In this document: piece by piece, positions 9,642 to 18,374 of the stretch
How positions within the stretch are numbered: position 1 is the stretch's first letter
Layout: each line of letters starts with the position of its first letter
NCBI RefSeq assembly: GCF_019145195.1
Contig: NZ_JAHSTW010000001.1
Span: 124,001-188,000, forward strand
Direction: 5' to 3'
Length of the DNA: 64,000 nucleotides
DNA from: Pseudomonas siliginis
Lineage (GTDB): Bacteria; Pseudomonadota; Gammaproteobacteria; Pseudomonadales; Pseudomonadaceae
The notes under the pieces: model-generated
What the model was told of the DNA's origin: nothing
Seen by the model: the letters and a program-made list of their open reading frames with translations, nothing else
Database searches by the model: none
Position numbers and translations under genes: made by a program

Positions 9642-11873
9642 ATGAGTTTCTCGAACAAGGAACAGGGTGTGGTAAAGGAAGCATTGTTACCCTCGGCGCG
9701 CGACATCGATGCTTTGGTGCGCGCTGAACATCAGGACCCGTTTTCCATTCTCGGCCCGCACGGCGATGGCGCTGGTGGGCAGTTCATCCGCGCTTATCTG
9801 CCCGGTGCGCTGAGTGTGACGGTGCTGGACAAGGACAGCGGTGAAGAGCTTGGCCCGCTGGAGATGACCGAGACGCCGGGGCTGTTTGTCGGCCATTTCG
9901 ATCAGGCGCGACCGTACCTGTTGCGTACGCGCTGGGCCGGTGGCGAGCAGGTCGCCGAAGATCCGTACAGCTTTGGTCAGCTGCTCGGCGAAATGGATTT
10001 GTATCTGTTCGCCGAAGGCAATCACCGTGACCTCAGTGCTTGCCTCGGTGCGCAGCTGAAAACCGTTGATGGCGTGGACGGTGTGCGCTTTGCCGTGTGG
10101 GCGCCGAATGCCCGCCGTGTGTCGGTGGTCGGCGATTTCAACGTCTGGGACGGTCGTCGTCACCCGATGCGTCTGCGCCATCCTTCGGGCGTGTGGGAGT
10201 TGTTCATCCCGCGCCTGCAAGCGGGGGAGTTGTACAAGTACGAAATCCTCGGCGCCCACGGCATTTTGCCGCTCAAGGCCGACCCGATGGCACTGGCCAC
10301 CAGCCTGCCGCCGGACACCGCTTCGAAAGTTGCCTCGCCCCTGCAGATCGACTGGCAGGATCACGACTGGATGAATTCCCGTCAGGATCGCCAGCAGCGC
10401 TCCAAGCCTTTGTCGATCTATGAGTTGCACGCCGGTTCCTGGCAGTGCGAGCTGGATGATCTCGGCGAAGTCGCGCGCCAGTACACCTGGCCGGAACTGG
10501 CCGAGCGGCTGATTCCTTATGTGAAAGAGCTGGGCTTCACCCACATCGAATTGATGCCGATCATGGAACACCCGTTCGGTGGTTCCTGGGGTTATCAGTT
10601 GCTTTCGCAGTTCGCCCCGAGTGCGCGTTATGGCACGCCGGATCAGTTCGCCGAGTTCGTCAACGCCTGTCACCAGGCCGACATCGGCGTGATCCTCGAC
10701 TGGGTGCCGGCGCATTTCCCCACCGATACCCACGGTCTGGCGCAGTTCGACGGCACCGCGCTGTACGAATACGGCAATCCGCTGGAGGGCTTCCATCAGG
10801 ATTGGGACACGCTGATCTACAACCTCGGCCGCACTGAAGTGCACGGCTACATGCTGGCCTCGGCGTTGCACTGGCTGAAACACTTTCATATCGACGGCCT
10901 GCGGGTGGATGCCGTGGCTTCGATGCTGTACCGCGACTATTCGCGCAAGGCTGGCGAATGGGTGCCGAACCGCCACGGCGGTCGCGAGAACCTGGAGGCC
11001 ATCGACTTCCTGCGGCATTTGAACGACGTGGTTGAACTGGAAGCGCCGGGTGCGCTGGTGATTGCCGAAGAATCCACCGCATGGCCGGGCGTCAGTCAGA
11101 GCACCCAGCAGGGCGGTCTCGGGTTTGCCTACAAATGGAACATGGGCTGGATGCACGACTCGCTGCATTACATCCAGCAGGATCCGGTGTACCGCGCCCA
11201 TCACCACAATGAGTTGAGTTTTGGTCTGGTCTACGCCTGGTCCGAGCGCTTCATCCTGCCGATTTCCCACGACGAAGTGGTGCACGGCAAGCACTCGCTG
11301 ATCGACAAGATGCCTGGCGATCGCTGGCAGAAGTTTGCCAACCTGCGCGCCTATCTGAGCTTCATGTGGACTCATCCGGGCAAAAAGCTGTTGTTCATGG
11401 GCTGCGAGTTCGGACAATGGCGCGAGTGGAACCACGATCAGCAGCTGGACTGGTACCTGCTGCAGTATTCCGAGCACAAAGGCGTGCAGAAACTGGTTGG
11501 CGATCTCAACCGGCTGTATCGCGAAGAGCCGGCGCTGCACGACCAGGACGATGCGCCGCAGGGCTTCCAGTGGTTGATTGGCGATGATGCGATCAACAGC
11601 GTTTACGCTTGGTTGCGCTGGAGCAAGGATGGCTCGCCAGTGCTGGTGGTTGCCAACTTTACGCCGGTACCGCGCCAGGCGTATCGGGTCGGCGTGCCGT
11701 TTGCCGGGCGCTGGACCGAGCTGTTCAACAGTGACGCCGACATTTACGCCGGCTCCAACTATGGCAATGGCGGCGGGGCATTGACCGATGAAGTACCGAG
11801 TCATGGTCAATCGTTGTCGCTGGAACTGAATCTTCCGCCGTTGGCGGTGTTGATTCTCAAGCCGCAGGGCTGA
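9642..11873 (+). CDS. glgB: 1,4-alpha-glucan branching enzyme
   Basis: GlgB forms alpha-1,6 branches in the glucan made by GlgE or GlgA. The 743 residues contain an N-terminal CBM48 region (GADGV-type start DPFSILGPH near 30, [23 protein letters not shown] near 140), the GH13_9 barrel and an all-beta C-terminal domain. Likely nucleophile is Asp423 in [17 protein letters not shown] and acid/base Glu476 in [14 protein letters not shown] follows. It begins two bases after the treS stop with a GGAGAGTAGTC site, making it the third gene of the glgE-treS-glgB run. Confidence 0.97.
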   Translation: MSFSNKEQGVVKEALLPSARDIDALVRAEHQDPFSILGPHGDGAGGQFIRAYLPGALSVTVLDKDSGEELGPLEMTETPGLFVGHFDQARPYLLRTRWAGGEQVAEDPYSFGQLLGEMDLYLFAEGNHRDLSACLGAQLKTVDGVDGVRFAVWAPNARRVSVVGDFNVWDGRRHPMRLRHPSGVWELFIPRLQAGELYKYEILGAHGILPLKADPMALATSLPPDTASKVASPLQIDWQDHDWMNSRQDRQQRSKPLSIYELHAGSWQCELDDLGEVARQYTWPELAERLIPYVKELGFTHIELMPIMEHPFGGSWGYQLLSQFAPSARYGTPDQFAEFVNACHQADIGVILDWVPAHFPTDTHGLAQFDGTALYEYGNPLEGFHQDWDTLIYNLGRTEVHGYMLASALHWLKHFHIDGLRVDAVASMLYRDYSRKAGEWVPNRHGGRENLEAIDFLRHLNDVVELEAPGALVIAEESTAWPGVSQSTQQGGLGFAYKWNMGWMHDSLHYIQQDPVYRAHHHNELSFGLVYAWSERFILPISHDEVVHGKHSLIDKMPGDRWQKFANLRAYLSFMWTHPGKKLLFMGCEFGQWREWNHDQQLDWYLLQYSEHKGVQKLVGDLNRLYREEPALHDQDDAPQGFQWLIGDDAINSVYAWLRWSKDGSPVLVVANFTPVPRQAYRVGVPFAGRWTELFNSDADIYAGSNYGNGGGALTDEVPSHGQSLSLELNLPPLAVLILKPQG

Positions 11874-11890
11874 TCCAGGAACAGTAAAAC

Positions 11891-11983
11891 TGTGGGAGCG
11901 GGCTTGCCCGCGATGAGGCCGTCATATTCAGCATTTTTGTTGACTGACACGCCGCCATCGCTGGCAAGCCAGCTCCCACAGGG
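11891..11983. repeat. Paired REP-like palindrome
   Basis: CTGTGGGAGCGGGCTTGCCCGCGATG faces an inverted partner CATCGCTGGCAAGCCAGCTCCCACAG about 90 bases on. It lies between the convergent glgB and autotransporter genes. It is one of several copies of this family in the window. Confidence 0.9.
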
Positions 11984-12001
11984 TTTTCGGTAGTCTGGAG
12001 A

Positions 12002-13054
12002 TCACCAGCGCATCCGCACGCCGAGGCTGCCGATAATGCCGTTCAGATCATTGTCATCCACATCGCTGCTGTAATCGGCGCTCATGTACAGGCTTAACGC
12101 CGGCGTGACCCGCGCCACCAGTCCCAAGCCCAATTCCACTGTCGATGATTTGCGGCTGCTGCTGATCTTGTCGACCTGATCGAGCGTCACCGTGCTGCCG
12201 GTGTAAACGGTGTGCCAAAGGTTGGTGCGCACGTAGGGTTCAACAGGCAACCCGTTCAAGTCATAACTGCCTTTCAATCGCGCACCGACACGGCCACTCC
12301 ACGCGGTGAGGTCGGTCGGCGAGGCGTTGCCCGAGCCTGCATAAGGCGCGTCGAGGCTGATGCGCTGGTTGATCAGTTGCGCCTGTGGTTCGACCACCCA
12401 GTTGTCACTCAAGCCGATCGGATAACCGCCTTCGACGGAAAAGGTCAGCGCATTGCCTTCGGTGGCTTGCCGATTGCCTTGCGGGGTCCGACTGAAACCG
12501 CTCACCCGACCGCCGCTGGCCGAGAGGTCGACGTGCCAGCCCTGCGCGCCGACCAGGCTGTAATAGGCGCCAAGGCTCTGGCCTTGCAGGTTGAGGCTGT
12601 CAGTGTTGCGGTCGGCGAGGGCACGTCGGGTCAGCGAACCAGCGGCATTCAGCTGGACCTGATTGTCGCCACCTATGAGACCAAGGGTCTGGGTAGTCCC
12701 ATTACCGCTTTTCAACGTGATCACGGCCGGACCTTTGAACTCGCCACCGGCCATCGCATAGCCGGAAGACAGTGCGTCGGTCTGTGCTCGTCGAGCGCTT
12801 TTGCCGTACAGCTCGTCCCATGCGGAGGGCGCAAGATCTTCGGTGATCAGGCGCGAGCTTTGCTGACTCAATGGCAGCGGTCCGGGTGTTATCACGGTCA
12901 CTGGCAAGGTCATCACAGGGACATCGGCGCGATACCACGCGGGCTCATCCGCCGCAGATCCCGCATGCGCCTCCATGGACGAGCACAGCAACAGCGAACC
13001 TGACACTGTGCAAAGGGTGATTTTCAGTTCATTTGGGGTCAGTGAAGTTTTCAT
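12002..13054 (-). CDS. Small autotransporter-type outer-membrane barrel protein
   Basis: A 350-residue exported protein. A signal peptide (basic start, hydrophobic SGSLLLCSS, cleavage after AHA near 31) is followed by only about 60-70 residues before a predicted autotransporter beta-domain that begins near residue 80 (AWDELYGKSARRAQTDALSSGY). The C-terminus alternates hydrophobic strands and ends SLGVRMRW, the aromatic final residue expected for BAM-dependent barrels. The passenger is far shorter than in typical autotransporters, so it may be a pure barrel or adhesin remnant. The site AAGGT lies before the ATG. Substrate or role is not visible. Confidence 0.75.
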   Translation of the reverse strand: MKTSLTPNELKITLCTVSGSLLLCSSMEAHAGSAADEPAWYRADVPVMTLPVTVITPGPLPLSQQSSRLITEDLAPSAWDELYGKSARRAQTDALSSGYAMAGGEFKGPAVITLKSGNGTTQTLGLIGGDNQVQLNAAGSLTRRALADRNTDSLNLQGQSLGAYYSLVGAQGWHVDLSASGGRVSGFSRTPQGNRQATEGNALTFSVEGGYPIGLSDNWVVEPQAQLINQRISLDAPYAGSGNASPTDLTAWSGRVGARLKGSYDLNGLPVEPYVRTNLWHTVYTGSTVTLDQVDKISSSRKSSTVELGLGLVARVTPALSLYMSADYSSDVDDNDLNGIIGSLGVRMRW

Positions 13055-13433
13055 GGAGGTCTACCTTGCAAGCGCATGCGTCATCTCGTGTTTGGCGTCT
13101 CTCCTACCCCGAACGAGGGGCGACCGAATAGAGCGGGGCGAACCGCGGCTGCTCGATTTCGCGAGTGCCGGAAGGTCAGCCCCAGTAGTGATTCCGGGGG
13201 TAGTAAGGTAGAGATAAGAAGAGCGATGCCCGCGCGTCAAGAAAATGCACGATGAATGGCGCGCTTAAATCAGCAGCCGCAAGCGTTTGTTTTTCTGCAC
13301 ATAACTAAGTGCTTGTTTGCATGGAAAAACGCTTGCAAAGGGTGCGTATGACGGTTTTTTGCCGCCGACGAAAGGTCCTTCCGAGCGGTAATTGCCAGAA
13401 GGACCTGTCATTAGATGGCTGTCAAAAATGCAG
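13055..13433. other. Intergenic gap upstream of the autotransporter gene
   Basis: A 379-bp stretch between the start of the barrel gene and the end of the endonuclease-fold gene, both on the minus strand. It should hold the barrel gene's promoter, but I could not pick convincing -35/-10 boxes. The part at 13260-13370 is less GC-rich than its surroundings. It also carries the hairpin listed separately. No credible gene was found. Confidence 0.6.
13373..13406 (-). terminator. Terminator-like hairpin after the endonuclease-fold gene
   Basis: AGGTCCTTC pairs with GAAGGACCT across a 16-base loop, 28 bases beyond the stop of the minus-strand gene. Only a weak TTTCG follows on that strand, so it may be a poor terminator or a stability hairpin. 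Confidence 0.4.
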
Positions 13434-14216
13434 CTAGAGGTGCACTTCAACCGCCAAGGGAAGATGATCCGACAAATGCGTCCACGGCTTGTTGCCGAGA
13501 ATCCTTGGATCGTGGCTGCTGGCATTGCGCAGGTAAATCCGGTCCAGGCGCAACAGCGGAAAACGCGCCGGATAGGTTTTCGCCGGGCGCCCATGATGAC
13601 GTTCAAAAGCTTCGTGCAAATAGTCGCGACGGGCGAGGGCGGCGTTGCCCTGTAACTGCCAGTCATTGAAATCGCCGGCAATGATCACCGGCGCATCGTC
13701 GGGCAGTGATTCAAGCAACTGGCAAAGCAGCTGCAACTGCAATTGCCGATGGCTTTCCAGCAGACTCAAATGCACACAGATCGCGTGCACCTCGGCATGC
13801 CCGGGCACATCAAGGATGCAGTGCAACAGCCCGCGCCGTTCTGGGCCGGTGATCGATACATCGAGATTACGGTATTCGCGGATCGGGTATTTCGACAGCA
13901 GCGCGTTGCCATGATGGCCGTCGGGGTAAACGGCGTTGCGCCCGTAGGCAAAGTCGCTCCACATACTGTCGGCGAGGAATTCGTATTGCGAGGTCTGCGG
14001 CCAGTCGTTGTAACGACTGGAATGGCGTTCGTGCTCACCCACCACTTCCTGCAGGAACACCAGATCGGCCGAGGTACTGCGCATCGCTTCGCGCAGCTCC
14101 GGGAGAACGAACCGCCGATTCAGCGCGGTGAAGCCCTTGTGGGTGTTGACCGTGAGTACCCGCAGGCGATGAATGACTGGCGCGTCGACCACTTGACGCT
14201 TGGGATCGCTGGACAC
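13434..14216 (-). CDS. Endonuclease/exonuclease/phosphatase family protein
   Basis: A 260-residue metal-dependent EEP-fold protein. The family motifs are present in order: N in [13 protein letters not shown] (metal-binding Glu), [28 protein letters not shown] and the final SDHLPL with the catalytic His. Such proteins cut DNA or RNA or act on phosphodiesters or lipids; the substrate cannot be deduced. There is no signal peptide. I chose the GTG at 14216 because AGAGGAG-TGAAC-GTG is an excellent ribosome site, whereas the ATG 24 bases earlier has none. The gene reads toward the barrel gene and follows a PIG-L gene with a repeat between. Confidence 0.82.
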   Translation of the reverse strand: MSSDPKRQVVDAPVIHRLRVLTVNTHKGFTALNRRFVLPELREAMRSTSADLVFLQEVVGEHERHSSRYNDWPQTSQYEFLADSMWSDFAYGRNAVYPDGHHGNALLSKYPIREYRNLDVSITGPERRGLLHCILDVPGHAEVHAICVHLSLLESHRQLQLQLLCQLLESLPDDAPVIIAGDFNDWQLQGNAALARRDYLHEAFERHHGRPAKTYPARFPLLRLDRIYLRNASSHDPRILGNKPWTHLSDHLPLAVEVHL

Positions 14217-14308
14217 GTTCACTCCTCTGAATTGGGCCATGCCTGTTCATGCGACTGGTTTGAGGGGGTGGCAGTTCCTTCCAGAAATGTTTGATCGTAC
14301 ACAGGACT

Positions 14309-14400
14309 CTGTGGGAGCTGGCTTGCCAGCGATGGGGCCAAATCAGCAGTATCTCTGTTGCCTGATACACCGCTATCGCTGGCAAGCCAGCTCCCACAGG
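14309..14400. repeat. Paired REP-like palindrome
   Basis: TGTGGGAGCTGGCTTGCCAGCGATG faces CATCGCTGGCAAGCCAGCTCCCACA (written here as the opposite arm near 14373-14399). The two arms flank about 40 bases. It separates the PIG-L homologue from the endonuclease-fold gene. Confidence 0.9.
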
Positions 14401-14430
14401 GTTTCACGGTGTCAGAGGGGTCTTTGGCGT

Positions 14431-15189
14431 TCAGAAGAAGACGATTTCATACGGCAAGCGCATCCGCTCCAGCAGCACCGGGGGCAGCAGCGGGGCGATA
14501 CCGATGGCCGGTTCGCCCTTGAGCTGGCTGGCGTACGCGTGGGTGGCGTGGCTCTTGCGCGCGACTGTCCAGGTGTCGAGACGCAGCTTGCGCGCGCGTT
14601 CCCAGGGAATCATTTGCTGCTCGCGCTCCGGCCAGTGCCAGGCCCACACCGGCACATCATGGTAGGTCGCCCCGGCCTTTTGCGCCGCGTCGAAACTGGC
14701 GCGGCCAACCACTTCATGATCCGGCGGGCCATCCTTGCGCCAGGTACTGAACACTACGTCGCCCGGTCGCAGATAACGGCCGATGAACTCGGTGAGCTGG
14801 CTTTGCTGATCACTCAGTGCATTGTCGGTAAAGCCGCCGCGCACCCACTTCAGGCTGTGCATGGGCAGGCCTAGGCGGCGCAGGGCTTCGACGCTTTCCT
14901 GCGGGCGGAACACGCTCAGGCGTTGTTCCGACCATTGCCGCGAGCCGGGGTGGCTGGCGCTGCCGTCGGTAATCGAGAGCAATTGCAGTGGATGGCCAAG
15001 GCTGGAAAGTAATTGCAGCAGACCGCCGCAGGTGACCACTTCATCGCCCGGATGCGGAGCGATGACCACGGCGCGGGCGCCGGCGGGAACCAGGCTGTGG
15101 GTGTTGATGACGGGAATATTGTCGAGTTGCGGCGCGCTGTTCCAGATCTGTGCCGGCAGGCCGTGTTCGTTGAGCAATGACGATTTCAT
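14431..15189 (-). CDS. PIG-L family deacetylase homologue with altered active-site motif (HPGDE)
   Basis: A 252-residue protein of the PIG-L/LmbE fold, which normally removes acetyl groups from N-acetyl sugars using zinc. Residues 46-50 read H-P-G-D-E where active members have H-P-D-D-E; the first Asp is the general base in characterised enzymes such as MshB, while His and the second Asp bind zinc. The rest resembles the second PIG-L gene at 16620-17378 closely (TDGSASHPGSRQW, RPQESVEALRRLGLPMHSLKW, DHEVVGRASF), with identical length. The ATG at 15189 follows AAGGACGTCGCACTC. It may be inactive, regulatory or use another base. Confidence 0.85.
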   Translation of the reverse strand: MKSSLLNEHGLPAQIWNSAPQLDNIPVINTHSLVPAGARAVVIAPHPGDEVVTCGGLLQLLSSLGHPLQLLSITDGSASHPGSRQWSEQRLSVFRPQESVEALRRLGLPMHSLKWVRGGFTDNALSDQQSQLTEFIGRYLRPGDVVFSTWRKDGPPDHEVVGRASFDAAQKAGATYHDVPVWAWHWPEREQQMIPWERARKLRLDTWTVARKSHATHAYASQLKGEPAIGIAPLLPPVLLERMRLPYEIVFF

Positions 15190-15367
15190 GAGTGCGACGT
15201 CCTTGTGGTATCTCGCCCTCAGTCGTGAGCAGCCAACGCTGATCGCGGCCCGTGAAGGCAAATGAATAGCAACGGTGCAGTGCTCCAACCCTTGGATTAC
15301 TGCGAGGCAGAGTATTGCTCAAGACAGCCGATTCGTCGCGTCACAGATCAATCTGATCCGTAATTTT

Positions 15368-16027
15368 TTATTCCAGCTGTGCCAGATTGCGCAGAAAGTC
15401 ACCGAACCCGCCCTTGGCCCGACTGTCGAGACGGGCGCTGGTGTGCACTTGCGGACGGTGACTCCAGGCGATATTGGCGCCGCTGCGCTCCAGTGCACGC
15501 ACCAGTTGCACGTCCTCGTCACAGGTCAGCGGCTTGAAACCGCCGGCCAGACGATAAGCCTCGGCACTGACACCGAGGTTAGCTCCGTGTATGTGTCGAT
15601 GGCCATCGCGAGCCTGATAGTGATGGTGATAGCGAATCTGCGCCGCTTCATCGATCGATTCGTGCCAGTGCTCGACGGTGACTGTGCCGCACACTGCGTC
15701 CGCCTCCAGTCCCAGTTGCGCCGCCAGCCAGTCATCGGCGACGCGGCTGTCGGCGTCGGTGCAGGCGATCCAGCGGGCACCGCGCTCGAGCAGCAGTCGC
15801 GCACCGGCGGCTCGGGCTTCGCCGACGTTGCGTGCGTCGATCTGCAGGCTCAGCACCGGATAAGCGCTGACAATCTGCGCCGAGGCGTCGCTGCAACTGT
15901 CGAGCACCACCAGGATTTCCACCGGCTCGCCGCCCAGTTGTGCATGCTGGCCGGCGCGCAGGGCGGCGCGCAGGCATTCATCGAGCAGCGCCTCTTCGTT
16001 GTGTGCAGGAATCACGATACCGATCAA
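15368..16027 (-). CDS. Family 2 glycosyltransferase
   Basis: A 219-residue GT-A enzyme. It starts directly with IGIVIPAHNEEALL, has LVVLDSCSDAS and ACTDADSRV (the metal-binding Asp motif) and later TCDEDVQLVRALERSG, the ED motif typical of GT2. There are no membrane helices, so it is a soluble transferase. I chose the TTG at 16027: GGAGGG sits six bases before it inside the end of the methyltransferase gene, and TTGA overlaps that gene's TGA. Donor and acceptor are unknown; the neighbouring deacetylase and methyltransferase suggest an aminosugar-containing product. Confidence 0.85.
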   Translation of the reverse strand: MIGIVIPAHNEEALLDECLRAALRAGQHAQLGGEPVEILVVLDSCSDASAQIVSAYPVLSLQIDARNVGEARAAGARLLLERGARWIACTDADSRVADDWLAAQLGLEADAVCGTVTVEHWHESIDEAAQIRYHHHYQARDGHRHIHGANLGVSAEAYRLAGGFKPLTCDEDVQLVRALERSGANIAWSHRPQVHTSARLDSRAKGGFGDFLRNLAQLE

Positions 16028-16623
16028 CGCAAGCCCTCCAGTGCCGCCACCGAGCGTGGCTCGCGGCTCCACAGTTCGAGAATGAAATCCGCTTCCTGAT
16101 GCAGCACCAGACGCGGCAAAGCCAACTGATCGTGGATCTGATCGTGAACCTGACGCGCATTCAACGGACAGCCCTCGATCGGCGGGCGCCAGTGGCAGGC
16201 CAGCAATTGGCCGTCGGCGGTCAGTGACTCACTGATCCGGCGGATCATTTCTGTCAGATCTTTTTCGTCCAGGTAGTAGCCGATTTCGCTGAATACGATC
16301 AGGTCGAATTTTTCCTCCGGCCAGTCAGCCGGAAGGCGTCCCAGGCGGACTTCGGCATGCTCGAATACGCTCAAGCGAGTGCGCGCCAGCTTCACCGCCG
16401 CGCTCGCCGTGTCGCAGCACAACAGGCGGTCGCAGCGCGTAGCCAGTTCTGCACTCAGTTCGCCGTTGGCGCAACCCGGTTCGAACACCGACCTGTAGCG
16501 CGGACGGGGCAGGGCGGCGAGGGTGATCGCGCGCTTGCGCTGTTCGTACCAGCGCTGGCGGAACGCCCACGGGTCGTCATTGCCCGCGAACAGGCCGTCG
16601 AAATAGCGATCATCGACGCTCAC
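16024..16623 (-). CDS. SAM-dependent methyltransferase, NodS-like
   Basis: A 199-residue class I methyltransferase. The SAM-binding motif I is FEPGCANGEL (about 47-56), with an acidic motif II (LLCCDTASAAV), and motif IV FDLIVFSEIGYYL. The start (YFDGLFAGNDDPWAFRQRWYEQRKR) and overall size recall NodS, which N-methylates deacetylated chitooligosaccharides, so an amino group exposed by the PIG-L enzyme is an attractive target. The GTG at 16623 overlaps the PIG-L stop by four bases (GTGA), and its own stop overlaps the GT2 start. The true substrate is not known. Confidence 0.85.
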   Translation of the reverse strand: MSVDDRYFDGLFAGNDDPWAFRQRWYEQRKRAITLAALPRPRYRSVFEPGCANGELSAELATRCDRLLCCDTASAAVKLARTRLSVFEHAEVRLGRLPADWPEEKFDLIVFSEIGYYLDEKDLTEMIRRISESLTADGQLLACHWRPPIEGCPLNARQVHDQIHDQLALPRLVLHQEADFILELWSREPRSVAALEGLR

Positions 16624-17378
16624 AGGAACACCACTTCAAAAGGTTGCAACAAACGATCGAGCACATAGGGCGCAAGTACTGGCCCGAGTCCGACGTCGCG
16701 GTCGCCTTCCAACTGGCTGGCGAACGCGTGGGCCGCGTGGCGTTTGCGCGCGATGTGCGTCGGTGACAACAGAATCTTGCGCGCCCGCTCCCATGGCACC
16801 GCGGCGTCTTCCGGGGTTGCCCAGTGCCAGGTCCAGACCGGAAGTTCATGGCAGGTCGCACCAACGCGTCGCGCCGCCTCGACACTGGCGCGGCCGACGG
16901 CCTCGTGATCGCTGTGGCCGTCCTGGCGCCAGGTAGTGAAAACCACGTCACTGGCATGCAGATAACCGGCGATGAATTCGCTCAACTCGATTTCCTGAGC
17001 CGCCACTTGGGTGTCGGTAAACCCGCCGCGCAGCCATTTCAGGCTGTGCATCGGCAAGCCGAGGCGGCGCAGCGCTTCGGCGGATTCCTGCGGTCGCACT
17101 ACGCTCAAGCGTTCGACCGTCCAGCGTTGCGAGCCGGGGTGACTGGCGCTGCCATCGGTGACCGAGATCAATTGCAACGGCCGTCCGGCTGCCGCCAGCA
17201 ACTGCATGATGCCGCCGCAACCGAGTACTTCATCATCCGGATGCGGCGCGATGATCACCGCCCGCGAACCCAGCGGTACCAGGTCAAGAACGTCGATGGC
17301 GGGCAGTTCGGCCAGACGCTGCGAACCCTGCCATTGCTGCAGTGAAGTGCCCTGGCCGACGATCGGGTTGTCCTTCAT
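16620..17378 (-). CDS. PIG-L family deacetylase (intact HPDDE motif)
   Basis: A 252-residue PIG-L/LmbE-type zinc deacetylase with intact H-P-D-D-E at 46-50, GCGG following, and DGHSDHEAVGRASVEAARR, which carries the third zinc ligand. It is a paralogue of the gene at 14431-15189. The ATG at 17378 overlaps the preceding dehydrogenase stop by four bases (ATGA). By family it should remove N-acetyl from a sugar such as an N-acetylglucosaminyl conjugate; the companions are a methyltransferase and a GT2. Confidence 0.88.
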   Translation of the reverse strand: MKDNPIVGQGTSLQQWQGSQRLAELPAIDVLDLVPLGSRAVIIAPHPDDEVLGCGGIMQLLAAAGRPLQLISVTDGSASHPGSQRWTVERLSVVRPQESAEALRRLGLPMHSLKWLRGGFTDTQVAAQEIELSEFIAGYLHASDVVFTTWRQDGHSDHEAVGRASVEAARRVGATCHELPVWTWHWATPEDAAVPWERARKILLSPTHIARKRHAAHAFASQLEGDRDVGLGPVLAPYVLDRLLQPFEVVFL

Positions 17379-18373
17379 AACGCCCAGACCTCGCAGGATT
17401 GACCAGCAATGTGCTGGCCCAGCGCAGCAAGGTCGCGTTCGGCGTGACTCTGGCGTAGAAACACCGGCAAGTCGGCACTCAGTCGCGCAAAATGCCGATC
17501 CTGACAAAACGGCCCGGCACCCAGCGCGCGCCCGACCTCACGCATGACCTGTTCGGCAGACTGCTCGACCACCGCGCGGGCGCGACGGGCCAGCAGTTCA
17601 GCGTCAGCCTCAGGCTGCGCATCGATTTGCAGCGCGCTGAAGCGCAACACATCGGCTGCCGCTTGCAGTGCTGTGTCAGTCGCACCGAGATGGGCGAGGG
17701 CGTGCGGTTCATCGCGTTGCGCGCAATGCTGACGCAGCCCTTCGGCAATCCGCCGTGAAGCGCCATACCAGCAAGCCGCAATACCGATCCCGCCCTGCCA
17801 GAACCCCGGCCGTTGCAGGTAATCACCGGGGTTGCCGATGGCCTGCGCTTCGGCGTTGTCAAAGAGCACTTCGACGCTGCCGGTGGCCGCCATGCCCACC
17901 GCTTGCCAGCCTTGATCGGTGATGGTCACGCCAAGTTGATCGAGTGCGACTGCAACCAATTGCTGCTGACCGTCCGCGTCCCATGCGGTGAGCAAGGCGT
18001 GGCTGAGCACCGCAGCGCCAGAGCACCAGGCCTTGCGCCCGTTCAGCGTCACCATGTGCCCGGACGGCGTGACTTTCACCCGTGCCTGCGGCGGCTCGGC
18101 AGCCCACATGCCCCACGTGCTGCCTGGGGTTGGCGTACCGCCCAATTGCTCGATGATCGCCAGCGCATCCGTGTGGCCTTCATAGAGTTTGCACAGCCCA
18201 AGATCGTGTCCGCCCACCTCCGATAGACGCTGAAAGCGCTCCAGCGTGTGACCGCTGCCGGGCAACGGCAAGCGGTCAAGGCCGGCCTCGACCATTGCCC
18301 GCAGGCAACGGCCGAGGGCATTGGTATCGGCGTAATCTGGCGGACGGCGGGCCAGATAATGTTGAAAGTCCAT
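17375..18373 (-). CDS. Acyl-CoA dehydrogenase-like flavoprotein
   Basis: A 332-residue protein with the acyl-CoA dehydrogenase fold: an N-terminal helical part, a beta domain (TWGMWAAEPPQARVKVTPSG, LNGRKAWCSGAAVLSHAL, VGMAATGSVEVLFDNA), and a C-terminal helical domain ending HIAGQSCEVWAL. It is somewhat shorter than usual (about 380), mostly at the N-terminus, and substrate is unclear. The start lies one base after the glgX stop and its own stop overlaps the PIG-L start. That location in a sugar-modifying run is odd and hints at an amine or hydroxylamine oxidation instead of beta-oxidation, which is only inference. Confidence 0.78.
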   Translation of the reverse strand: MDFQHYLARRPPDYADTNALGRCLRAMVEAGLDRLPLPGSGHTLERFQRLSEVGGHDLGLCKLYEGHTDALAIIEQLGGTPTPGSTWGMWAAEPPQARVKVTPSGHMVTLNGRKAWCSGAAVLSHALLTAWDADGQQQLVAVALDQLGVTITDQGWQAVGMAATGSVEVLFDNAEAQAIGNPGDYLQRPGFWQGGIGIAACWYGASRRIAEGLRQHCAQRDEPHALAHLGATDTALQAAADVLRFSALQIDAQPEADAELLARRARAVVEQSAEQVMREVGRALGAGPFCQDRHFARLSADLPVFLRQSHAERDLAALGQHIAGQSCEVWAL

Positions 18374-18374
18374 A

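Noticed and set aside
4132..11810. Very long minus-strand frames opposite glgE, treS and glgB (up to about 700 codons)
   Set aside because: They are the complement of well-identified genes in high-GC DNA, are rich in Arg/Gln/His and have no ribosome sites.
14431..18373. A Nod-factor or chitooligosaccharide pathway
   Set aside because: NodB/NodS-like enzyme classes are present, but there is no NodC-like membrane synthase and no acyltransferase NodA.
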